A DNA stretch of 5,399 nt from Hydrogenophaga sp. GTDB taxonomy: Bacteria > Pseudomonadota > Gammaproteobacteria > Burkholderiales > Burkholderiaceae. The stretch spans positions 1 through 5,399 of the forward strand of contig JALOSH010000332.1 in NCBI GenBank assembly GCA_025458545.1, in the 5' to 3' direction. The position numbers and the translations under genes were made by a program. Under the pieces are notes generated by a model. That model searched no databases. It saw nothing but the letters and a program-made list of their open reading frames with translations, and was not told the origin of the DNA. Below are positions 1 to 5,350 of the stretch, piece by piece; the stretch's first letter is position 1; each line of letters begins with the position of its first letter.

Positions 1-511
1 ACGCGAGCACTCACCGGGCACGCAAATCGAGGTGCTGGTGCCCGACTTCCGCGGCCGCGACGACCGCGCGCTGGAGATCCTCAAGGCCGCGCCGCCGGAT
101 GTGATGAACCACAACATGGAGACCGTGCCCCGCCTGTACAAGGAAGCACGCCCGGGGTCGGACTACCAGTTCAGCCTGAACCTGCTCAAGAAGTTCAAGG
201 CCCTGTTCCCGCACGTGCCGACCAAGAGCGGCCTGATGGTCGGCCTGGGCGAGACGGACGAGGAGATCCTGGAAGTGATGCGCGACATGCGCGCGCACAA
301 CATCGAGATGCTGACCATCGGCCAGTACCTCGCGCCCAGCGGCCACCACCTGCCGGTGCGCCGTTACGTGCACCCCGACACCTTCAAGATGTTCGAGGCC
401 GAGGCCTACAAGATGGGCTTCACCCACGCCGCCGTGGGCGCCATGGTGCGCAGCAGTTACCACGCCGACCAGCAGGCCCACGGCGTGCTGAACCCGACCA
501 ACCCCGCCTGA
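1..511 (+). CDS. lipA: Lipoyl synthase LipA, C-terminal part (5' end outside window)
   Basis: LipA is a cytoplasmic radical-SAM enzyme that inserts two sulfur atoms into octanoyl groups on lipoyl-domain proteins, the last step of lipoate cofactor synthesis. The window holds the last 169 codons, read from base 2 to the TGA at 509-511; roughly the first half, with the CxxxCxxC radical-SAM and auxiliary-cluster cysteines, lies outside. Recognisable pieces are VLVPDFRGR near the start, the segment [24 protein letters not shown], the segment [19 protein letters not shown], and the C-terminal [18 protein letters not shown]. In this family the serine of the RSSYxA motif binds the auxiliary [4Fe-4S] cluster, and it is present. 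The frame is uninterrupted and the end is normal, with a short tail after the motif. lipB usually lies just upstream in related bacteria but cannot be seen here. The identification is firm. Confidence 0.96.
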   Translation, partial: REHSPGTQIEVLVPDFRGRDDRALEILKAAPPDVMNHNMETVPRLYKEARPGSDYQFSLNLLKKFKALFPHVPTKSGLMVGLGETDEEILEVMRDMRAHNIEMLTIGQYLAPSGHHLPVRRYVHPDTFKMFEAEAYKMGFTHAAVGAMVRSSYHADQQAHGVLNPTNPA

Positions 512-525
512 ACGCTGCCCCGCCG

Positions 526-1017
526 TCAGTCCCGGTAGGGGCCGCACCGGGTTTCGGGACTCGGGATCTCGTTGCAATGGTCAAACGCCTCGGGCTTGAT
601 GCCGCCGCCGACGGTGCGAAACGGCCCGAAGCATTCCTGGCTTTCGCGGTAGAGGCGCCACCAGGTTTCGCAAGAAGTGGCCTCCGTGACGCGTTCGACG
701 GGCCGCTTGACCGGCGGTGCAGGCGTCGCCACGGTCGAGGTGGGCGCTGCCGGTGCCGATACCGCAGGGTTGGCCGGCGCGTCGCGCAAACCTTCTTGTG
801 CTGCCCGCTCGTCCGCTTCCCGCCGCTGCTCCGGCGTCAGTTCGTACCGACGCGAATCGATGCGGGTGGCCGAGTCCCGGTACCGATCCGGCACCACATC
901 CGACAGGTGGGTCCGTCCTTGATCGTCCACCCAACGGTAGATGTCAGCGGCCTGCAGCGGGGCCACCAGGGCCATCACCGAGCACAGCAACACCATCCTG
1001 CGGCACAGCTTGTCCAT
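526..1017 (-). CDS. Exported DUF4124-type protein with four C-terminal cysteines
   Basis: This is a 163-residue protein of unknown function. Residues 1-23 form a signal peptide: MDKLCRR, a hydrophobic stretch, then PLQA with likely cleavage before ADIYRW. No lipobox cysteine is present, so a soluble periplasmic protein is likely. Residues 24-54 (ADIYRWVDDQGRTHLSD, then VPDRYRD) match the DUF4124 pattern common at the N-terminus of proteobacterial envelope proteins. A charged helical stretch (58-78) and an Ala/Pro/Thr/Val linker (about 80-107) follow. The C-terminal block (116-163) has Cys116, Cys129, Cys148 and Cys158, with aromatic and glycine residues between them, suggesting two disulfides. 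An upstream in-frame ATG at 1074 would add 19 residues before the signal peptide; the start at 1017 is preferred because AAGGA sits 7 bases upstream. The gene lies 85 bases after the CMD-family gene on the same strand and converges on lipA. Confidence 0.85.
   Translation of the reverse strand: MDKLCRRMVLLCSVMALVAPLQAADIYRWVDDQGRTHLSDVVPDRYRDSATRIDSRRYELTPEQRREADERAAQEGLRDAPANPAVSAPAAPTSTVATPAPPVKRPVERVTEATSCETWWRLYRESQECFGPFRTVGGGIKPEAFDHCNEIPSPETRCGPYRD
531..554 (+). terminator. Possible lipA terminator hairpin inside the 3' end of the opposing gene
   Basis: A perfect 6-bp stem, CCCGGT (531-536) and ACCGGG (546-551) around a 9-base loop, is followed by TTT on the plus strand, about 20 bases after the lipA stop. 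A second 7-bp pairing, AGTCCCG (528-534) with CGGGACT (555-561), surrounds and competes with it. The T-run is too short for a strong intrinsic terminator. The stem also encodes the end of the opposing gene, so the pairing may be chance in GC-rich DNA. Confidence 0.25.
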
Positions 1018-1024
1018 CACGCAG

Positions 1025-1029
1025 TCCTT
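1025..1029 (-). promoter_or_regulatory. Ribosome binding site fixing the start of the DUF4124-type gene
   Basis: On the minus strand AAGGA lies 7 bases before the ATG at 1017. It selects this start over the in-frame ATG at 1074 and puts the signal peptide at the very N-terminus. Confidence 0.75.
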
Positions 1030-1102
1030 TTCAAACGGTTCGGCACCAGGCTTTCGCCCAGTGAGCGCTTTCATGCAGCATGGTGAAGCCGGGTCACGGC
1101 GA

Positions 1103-1459
1103 TCAGGTCCGACCGAGCGGCTGCATCTTGTCCCAGGCCGTCATGGCCTCGGCCGCGTACATGAGGGCCGGCCCGCCGCCCATGTAGACACAGACCGCCA
1201 GCATTTCCTCCAGTTCGGCCCGTGTACATTCCAGCCGGTGCAGCGCTTTGACATGGAAGCCGATGCAACCCGAGCAGCGCTGCGTGACGCCGATGGCCAG
1301 GGCGATCAGCTCCTTGTGCTTGGCGCTGAGCTGCCCGTCGGTGATGGCGGCCTTGGCCAAGGCGCCGAAACCCGCCATGGCCTCCGGCTGCGCTTTTCGA
1401 AACGGCGCCAGGCTGTCGTTGATGTCCTGGATCAGGCCACTGTGATCAAACGTGCTCAT
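1103..1459 (-). CDS. Carboxymuconolactone decarboxylase family protein, AhpD-like
   Basis: This is a small 118-residue all-helical protein of the CMD/AhpD fold. The signature is intact: Glu50 in the helix KHKELIALAIGV, then Cys62-Ser-Gly-Cys65 and His69 in RCSGCIGFHVKAL. In AhpD-type proteins the CxxC pair with the nearby Glu and His forms a thiol peroxidase or disulfide reductase centre, so a redox or peroxide-defence role is more likely than true carboxymuconolactone decarboxylation. A conserved Gly-rich turn (YMGGGPALMYAAEAM, residues 92-106) follows. No signal peptide is seen, so it should be cytoplasmic, probably oligomeric. An in-frame start further upstream, at 1537, would add 26 basic residues; the ATG at 1459 is chosen because AAGGA precedes it by 6 bases. 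It is divergent from the EamA transporter across 98 bases and may be co-transcribed with the DUF4124-type gene. Substrate is unknown. Confidence 0.88.
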   Translation of the reverse strand: MSTFDHSGLIQDINDSLAPFRKAQPEAMAGFGALAKAAITDGQLSAKHKELIALAIGVTQRCSGCIGFHVKALHRLECTRAELEEMLAVCVYMGGGPALMYAAEAMTAWDKMQPLGRT

Positions 1460-1465
1460 CTCATG

Positions 1466-1470
1466 TCCTT
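1466..1470 (-). promoter_or_regulatory. Ribosome binding site of the AhpD-like gene
   Basis: AAGGA on the minus strand, 6 bases before the ATG at 1459, decides the start against the upstream in-frame codon at 1537. Confidence 0.75.
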
Positions 1471-1544
1471 GCTTGTGAACGTACCCTGTGGAGTATCGGG
1501 TTTGCCGACGCTGGCGCGCTTTGCGCTTTGTCAACACCTCCGCT

Positions 1545-1548
1545 CGGA
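1545..1548 (+). promoter_or_regulatory. Ribosome binding site deciding a GTG start for the EamA transporter
   Basis: GGAG lies 9 bases before the GTG at 1558. The alternative in-frame TTG at 1528 has no purine-rich site upstream, so the GTG start is preferred. Confidence 0.65.
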
Positions 1549-1557
1549 GCCACCGCT

Positions 1558-2394
1558 GTGAGCGCCAACCTGCTCGCTTTGGGCGCCATCGTGCTGTGGG
1601 CCTCGCTGGCCGCGCTGGGCGTGGCGCTGTCGCACGTGCCGCCGTTTTTGCTGACTGGGCTGAGCCTGCTGATCGGCAGCCTGATCGCGCTGCCGCTGTC
1701 GCGTTTTGACTGGCGCCAATGGAAGGTGCCGGCCAGCACGCTGGCGCTGGGCGTGTACGGCCTGTTTGGTTTCCATTTCCTGCTGTTCATCGCGCTGCGC
1801 CACGCGCCGCCGGTGCAGGCCAACCTGGTGAACTACCTCTGGCCACTGGGCATCGTGGTGATGGCGCCGCTGTTCCTGCCGGGCGTGTCGCTGACCACCC
1901 GCCACCTGCTGGCCGCGCTGATCGGTTTTGCCGGTGCGGCGCTGGCCATCCTGGGGCGCGGCAACAGCGGCGAGGCGGTCTGGGCCTGGGGCTACCTGCC
2001 CGCGCTGGCCTCGGCCTTCATCTGGGCCAGCTACTCTTTGCTGACCCAGCGCGTCAAAGCTTTCCCCACCGCCGCCATCGGCAGCTTCGCGCTGGTCTCT
2101 GGCGCGTTGTCACTGGTCTGCCATGCGCTGCTGGAGCCTGCGGTCGATCTGTCGGGCCAGGACTGGGCCCTGATCGCGCTGCTGGGCCTGGGCCCGCTGG
2201 GCGGTGCGTTCTTCCTGTGGGACGCAGCGCTCAAGCGAGGTGATGCCCGGCAAATCGGTGTGCTGAGTTTTCTGACGCCGCTGCTGTCCACCCTGACGCT
2301 GCTGGCGGTGCGGGGCGAGCGTCCCAGCCTGTCGGTGGCGGTGGCGGCGGTGATGATCATCGGCGCGGCGGTAATGGCCACCCGCAAGGACTGA
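1558..2394 (+). CDS. EamA/DMT-family transporter, YddG-like
   Basis: This is a 278-residue inner-membrane protein of the drug/metabolite transporter superfamily, with two EamA repeats and about ten hydrophobic helices. Repeat 1 covers roughly residues 4-133 and repeat 2 roughly 143-274; the chain ends in a short basic tail (ATRKD). Family-like segments include IVLWASLAALG in helix 1, QANLVNYLWPLGIVVMAPL (88-106), FIWASYSLLTQR in repeat 2, and the GPLGGAFFLWDAALKRGD segment (212-229) leading to FLTPLLSTL. The NYLWP motif and the pairing of halves resemble the YddG branch, which includes aromatic amino acid and paraquat exporters; the substrate here is inference only. Starting at GTG 1558 puts the first helix right after the N-terminus; starting at TTG 1528 would add ten residues without a ribosome site. 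It is divergent from the AhpD-like gene and ends 7 bases from the opposing VOC gene. Confidence 0.9.
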   Translation: MSANLLALGAIVLWASLAALGVALSHVPPFLLTGLSLLIGSLIALPLSRFDWRQWKVPASTLALGVYGLFGFHFLLFIALRHAPPVQANLVNYLWPLGIVVMAPLFLPGVSLTTRHLLAALIGFAGAALAILGRGNSGEAVWAWGYLPALASAFIWASYSLLTQRVKAFPTAAIGSFALVSGALSLVCHALLEPAVDLSGQDWALIALLGLGPLGGAFFLWDAALKRGDARQIGVLSFLTPLLSTLTLLAVRGERPSLSVAVAAVMIIGAAVMATRKD

Positions 2395-2405
2395 GTCACG
2401 CTCAG
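2391..2405. repeat. Small inverted repeat spanning both convergent stop codons
   Basis: CTGAG (2391-2395) and CTCAG (2401-2405) form a perfect 5-bp stem with a 5-base loop. It overlaps the TGA of the EamA gene and the TGA of the VOC gene on the other strand. It has no T-tract and is too short to call a bidirectional terminator; it is recorded because nothing else between these convergent genes could act as one. Confidence 0.25.
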
Positions 2406-2788
2406 CCGACTTCGTACAGCTCCAGCGGCAAGCCGTCGGGGTCGGCGAAGAAAACAAAGCGCTGGCCGGTGTATTCGTCGATGCGCACCGCTTCCACCGC
2501 GACGCCCTGCGCCTCCAGTGTGTGCTTGTACTGCACGACATCGCGCACGGCAAAAGACAGGTGGCGCAAGCCCTGCGCTTCGGGGCGCGACGGGCGTTGC
2601 GGCGGGTTCGGGAAAGAGAACAGCTCGATCTGCGAACCGTCGGGCAGCGCCAGGTCCAGCTTCCAGCTCTGGCGCTCGGCGCGCAGGTGTTCCGCGATCA
2701 CCCGCAGACCCAGCACCTCGGTGTAGAACCGTTTGGAGCGCTCGTAGTCCGAGCAGATGATGGCCGCGTGGTGGATGCGAAGCAGCAT
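2402..2788 (-). CDS. gloA2: VOC-family glyoxalase I-like metalloprotein (YaeR/GloA2 type)
   Basis: This is a 128-residue single-domain protein of the vicinal oxygen chelate superfamily, cytoplasmic and probably dimeric. The four expected metal ligands can be read in order: His7 in RIHHAAI, Glu55 in QIELFSFP, His76 in GLRHLSF and Glu123 in LPLELYE, two per beta-alpha-beta-beta-beta half. The stretches PERPS-like PPQRPSRPEAQGLRHLSF (62-79) and RFVFFADPDGLPLELYE (110-126) closely resemble E. coli YaeR as I remember it, so the SMU1112c/YaeR subgroup fits better than classical lactoylglutathione lyase. Activity is not established for that subgroup. The ATG at 2788 has GAGG 8 bases upstream. The gene starts 10 bases after the ptsI stop on the same strand, so it is almost certainly the last gene of the pts operon. 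Its expression could suffer from the break in ptsI. Confidence 0.9.
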   Translation of the reverse strand: MLLRIHHAAIICSDYERSKRFYTEVLGLRVIAEHLRAERQSWKLDLALPDGSQIELFSFPNPPQRPSRPEAQGLRHLSFAVRDVVQYKHTLEAQGVAVEAVRIDEYTGQRFVFFADPDGLPLELYEVG

Positions 2789-2796
2789 CGGAGCGG

Positions 2797-2800
2797 CCTC
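2797..2800 (-). promoter_or_regulatory. Ribosome binding site of the VOC gene, overlapping the ptsI stop codon
   Basis: GAGG on the minus strand precedes the ATG at 2788 by 8 bases and shares two bases with the ptsI stop codon at 2799-2801. Ribosomes ending on ptsI would cover it, an arrangement typical of translational coupling. Confidence 0.6.
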
Positions 2801-4503
2801 AATCCGCCATCAGCGCGGCCGGGTCCTCGGCCGACAGCACCGTCTGCGCCCAGGTCGCCAGCTTGCCCGTGTCGCAGCGCAGGATCTGCTGCTTCACCGC
2901 CAGGATCTGCGAGGGATGCATGGAGAAGCTGCGCAAGCCCAGCCCCAGCAGCAGGCGCGTCATGCTGACGTCACCGGCCATTTCGCCGCAGACGCTCACG
3001 GCTTTGCCGGCGGCGCGGGCTTGCGCGATGGTCGTGGCCAGTAACTGCAGCACCGCCGGATGCACCGGATCAAACAGGTGCGACACCGCCTCGTCGGCCC
3101 GGTCGATGGCCAGCGTGTACTGGATCAGATCGTTGGTGCCCACCGACAGGAAATCGAAATGGCGCAGGAACAGCGGAATGGTCAGCGCGGCGGCGGGCAC
3201 CTCGATCATGGCACCGATGCGCACCATCCCGTGCACCTGTGCGCGCGCGTCCAGTGGGGATCAGAAGATTGATCGGCCCGAAAGCGGCCGCCCGCAGAAT
3301 GGCCCGCAACTGCGCCAGGAACATGGCCGGATCGGCCAGGCTCCAGCGGATGGCGCGCAGACCCAGCGCCGGGTTCAGGTGGTCTTCACCGGCCCGCACC
3401 GGGCTGCGGTCGAGCGGTTTGTCGGCCCCCACGTCCACCGTCCGGATGGTGACGGGCAGGCCCTGCATGCCCTCCACCGCGCGGCGGTAGGCCAGGAACT
3501 GCTCCTCCTCGTCGGGCAGCTTGCCGTTGCGCCCCATGAACAGGAATTCAGAACGGAACAGGCCCACGCCCACCGCACCGGCCTTGAGCGCGGCCACCGT
3601 GTCATCGGGTTGTTCAATGTTGGCCAGCAGCTCGATGCGCTGGCCGTCCAGCGTCACGGCCGGCGTGTTCTTGAGGCGCGAGAGCCGCTCGCGCTCGACC
3701 TCACCCTGGCGCTGCTTGAAACCGTATTCGGCCAGCAGGATGGGCGAGGGATCGACCACCACCACACCGGCATCGCCGTCGATGACGACCCAGTCGTCCT
3801 GGTTGATCAGGTGGCTGGCCGAGCGCGCGCCGACCACCGCCGGGATATCCATGCTGCGCGCGACGATCGCGGTGTGGCTGGTTTTGCCGCCCACATCGGT
3901 GACGAAACCGGCGAACACACTCTGCTTGAACTGCAGCATGTCGGCCGGCGAAAGATCGTGTGCGATCAGCACCAGCGGCACGTCCACCGTGGGGTCAAAC
4001 AGGGCGCTGGCCTTGTCGGAAGCCGACGCCGGCGCGGCCACCGGCGAGGCCACGCCGCGCATTACCCGCAGCATGCGTTCGACCACCTGCTCCAGATCGG
4101 CCTTGCGCTCGCGCAGGTAGGGGTCTTCCATCTCGTCGAACTGGCGCGCGATCACCTCCAGCTGGGTGGTCAGCGCCCATTCGGCGTTGTAGTGGCGTTC
4201 GGTGATCCAGTGCTTCACACCGCCGGTGAGCTGCTCGTCTTGCAGCAGCATGAGGTGAACGTCGAGCAGGGCGCTGAGTTCGGGGTGCGCGTCGTTGGGG
4301 CCCAGCTCGCCCAGGCTGCGCTGCACCTTGACGATCTCTTCCATCACCGATTTGCGCGCGCTGCGCAGGCGCTCGATCTCGGCCTCCACCTGCTCGGTCT
4401 TGACGAAATAGTGCGCCACGTCCACCCGGCTGGAGGCCACGATGACCGCGCGCCCGATGGCGATGCCCCGGGAGACGGCAAGACCATGGACGGTGAAGCT
4501 CAT
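2799..4503 (-). pseudogene. ptsI: PTS enzyme I, interrupted by a frameshift with a short deletion
   Basis: Enzyme I autophosphorylates with phosphoenolpyruvate and passes the phosphate to HPr. From the ATG at 4503 (MSFTVHGLAVSRGIAIGRA, a typical start) the first frame is normal for 416 codons. It includes the HPr-binding helical domain (about 35-150), the phosphohistidine motif GGKTSHTAIVAR with His210, GLFRSEFLFM with Arg316, and TIRTVDVGADKPL with Arg354. After INLLIP, at 3256, this frame becomes nonsense and stops at 3070. Normal sequence resumes in another frame from 3254 (LDARAQVHGMVRIGAMIEV) for 151 codons to the TGA at 2799, with GTNDLIQYTLAIDRADE and the catalytic cysteine motif VCGEMAGD. 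Compared with E. coli EI from memory, about 20 codons (near 62 bases) between the halves are gone. The 567 remaining residues compare with a usual length of about 590. No strong ribosome site precedes the start. A true mutation or an assembly error are both possible. Confidence 0.9.
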
Positions 4504-4550
4504 GCTCTGTACGCCCCCACGCTCCGCCGCTGGCGCGGGTCGCTGCCCCA

Positions 4551-4572
4551 GGACCGGGAAGGGACCCGGTCC
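4551..4572 (-). repeat. Perfect 8-bp inverted repeat in the ptsI leader
   Basis: GGACCGGG (4551-4558) and CCCGGTCC (4565-4572) enclose a 6-base loop. GCCCC (4545-4549) and GGGGC (4585-4589) could pair outside it, and a 10-bp palindrome CCGGGCCCGG (4576-4585) lies next to it. In the transcript this hairpin falls about 48 bases before the ptsI start. No U-tract follows, so an intrinsic terminator is unlikely. Confidence 0.6.
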
Positions 4573-4590
4573 ACGCCGGGCCCGGGGGCT

Positions 4591-4621
4591 GTTTCGCCTT
4601 GGGGCGGCCCGGCGGCGAAAC
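4591..4621 (-). repeat. Perfect 8-bp inverted repeat downstream of ptsH
   Basis: GTTTCGCC (4591-4598) and GGCGAAAC (4614-4621) enclose a 15-base, very GC-rich loop (4599-4613). In the transcript it begins 33 bases after the ptsH stop codon. No U-tract follows. It could be an mRNA-stabilising or attenuating hairpin, or part of a dispersed REP-like intergenic element shared with the neighbouring repeat. Confidence 0.6.
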
Positions 4622-4654
4622 GCCCTTGCTCCGACACGCGCCCTTGGATCAAGC

Positions 4655-4924
4655 TCACTCTCCTTCGCCGAACTTGTCGTTGATGAGCGCCACGATCGCG
4701 TCCATCGCGGCCTGCTCGTCCGGGCCGCTGGTTTCGATGTCCACCGTGCTGCCGATGCCAGCGGCCAGCATCATCACGCCCATGATGCTTTTGGCGTTGA
4801 TGCGGCGCTCGCCGCGCGACATCCACACTTCGCAGGCATGGCTGCCGGCGATCTTGGTGAGCTTGGCCGATGCCCGGGCATGCAGCCCGAGCCTATTGCT
4901 GATGGTCACGGTGGTCTTGATCAT
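4655..4924 (-). CDS. ptsH: Phosphocarrier protein HPr
   Basis: HPr carries phosphate from enzyme I to EIIA proteins. This 89-residue copy has the normal length and both known phosphorylation sites: His15 in NRLGLHARAS, charged by enzyme I, and Ser46 in NAKSIMGVMMLAAG, the site used by HPr kinase/phosphorylase. The serine site suggests regulation by an HprK encoded elsewhere in the genome, as is usual in betaproteobacteria; this is inference. The start at 4924 lies inside the last codons of the upstream EIIA gene (32-base overlap), so its translation is probably coupled. Only a weak purine-rich site (GAAGAAG, 4931-4937) precedes it. With ptsI broken downstream, charging of His15 would depend on another enzyme I. 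Confidence 0.96.
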   Translation of the reverse strand: MIKTTVTISNRLGLHARASAKLTKIAGSHACEVWMSRGERRINAKSIMGVMMLAAGIGSTVDIETSGPDEQAAMDAIVALINDKFGEGE

Positions 4925-5339
4925 GGGTACTTCTTCGGGCCTGGTTCTGCGGTGCGGTCACCGCGACCTGGATCACGCCCTGCGTGGCGCCGATCAGGGC
5001 GCGCGCGACCAGGGCGTCCAGCGATTCGTGGCGGTACGACACGGTGCGCAGCAGCATCGGCAGGTTGACGCCGGTGATCAGCTTGGAGCGCACACCGTCC
5101 ACCAGCCGCTGCGCCACGTTGCACGGCGTGGCACCGAACACATCGGTCACCACCAGGGTGTTGGGCAGGTCGAACTGGCGCATCAGCGCACGCGCTTGCG
5201 CCAGCGACTCTTCGGGCGGGACATTGGGCTGGACATCCAGGGCCGCCACCGCGTCGGCACTGTCGGGGAACACATGCAGCACACATTGGCGCAAGGCCGA
5301 TGCCAATGGAGCGTGCGCAATGATCAGGATGCCGTTCAT
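4893..5339 (-). CDS. PTS EIIA component, mannose/sorbose (EIIA-Man) family
   Basis: This is a 148-residue cytoplasmic EIIA protein that accepts phosphate from HPr. The N-terminal strand and active site read MNGILIIAHAPLASALR, with His9 in the position of the phosphohistidine of E. coli ManX. The second signature, TDVFGATPCNVAQRL (about 63-77), and the SKLITGVNLPMLLR segment (84-97) are also typical. No EIIB or membrane EIIC gene lies nearby, so a regulatory rather than sugar-uptake role is likely, as is known for the short PTS of betaproteobacteria. The ATG at 5339 is used; a GTG at 5345 in frame would add two residues, and neither has a clear ribosome site. The last 14 or so residues (ARRSTHDQDHRDHQQ) are charged and unlike the fold, because the stop lies 32 bases inside ptsH. 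gshB is the usual upstream neighbour in related bacteria. Confidence 0.92.
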   Translation of the reverse strand: MNGILIIAHAPLASALRQCVLHVFPDSADAVAALDVQPNVPPEESLAQARALMRQFDLPNTLVVTDVFGATPCNVAQRLVDGVRSKLITGVNLPMLLRTVSYRHESLDALVARALIGATQGVIQVAVTAPQNQARRSTHDQDHRDHQQ

Positions 5340-5350
5340 GGGCACACAGT

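Larger units (their letters stand above)
1460..1557. promoter_or_regulatory. Divergent intergenic region that should hold two opposing promoters
   Basis: The region lies between the starts of the AhpD-like gene (minus) and the EamA transporter (plus), so both promoters are inferred to lie here or just inside the genes. The minus strand has a perfect TTGACA at 1529-1534 and a GATACT at 1492-1497, but they are 31 bases apart and do not form a standard sigma-70 pair. A tandem 7-bp repeat, GCGCTTT twice, occupies 1516-1529. No operator palindrome is evident. Confidence 0.35.

Noticed and set aside
1072..1082. Odd palindrome CATGCAGCATG between the AhpD-like and DUF4124-type genes
   Set aside because: Short 5-base arms, not positioned against any recognisable promoter; likely chance.
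577..1086. Several overlapping open frames on the plus strand and in a second minus frame across the DUF4124-type gene
   Set aside because: All are Arg/Ala/Gly/Pro-rich shadows without ribosome sites or family resemblance, whereas the chosen minus-strand frame has a ribosome site, a signal peptide and a known motif.
1512..1524. TGGC...TTGC as a sigma-54 -24/-12 promoter before the EamA gene
   Set aside because: Only 8 bases separate the GG and GC elements instead of 10, so the spacing is wrong.
1516..1529. Tandem 7-bp repeat GCGCTTT
   Set aside because: Only two copies, with no matching half-site elsewhere in the divergent region; too little to call an operator.
1492..1534. TTGACA (1529-1534) and GATACT (1492-1497) on the minus strand as a sigma-70 promoter for the AhpD-like gene
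   Set aside because: The two boxes are 31 bases apart, far from the usual 16-18, and no -10-like box lies at the right distance from TTGACA.
2799..3236. A separate gene starting at GTG 3236, as in a naturally split enzyme I
   Set aside because: The normal frame extends upstream of this codon to 3254 with family-like sequence (LDARAQ), no ribosome site precedes the GTG, and a helix appears to be missing between the halves, so a broken gene is simpler.
3070..3255. The roughly 61-residue tail of the first ptsI frame (TGRARTGARDGAHRC...) as a genuine alternative C-terminus
   Set aside because: It is the out-of-frame reading of the conserved enzyme I C-terminal domain, Arg/Gly/Ala-rich and without family resemblance.
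2863..4683. A 606-codon open frame on the plus strand opposite ptsI
   Set aside because: It is the antisense shadow of ptsI in GC-rich DNA. Its translation is low-complexity (His/Gly/Arg/Val-rich) with no recognisable domain, while the minus strand carries clear enzyme I motifs.
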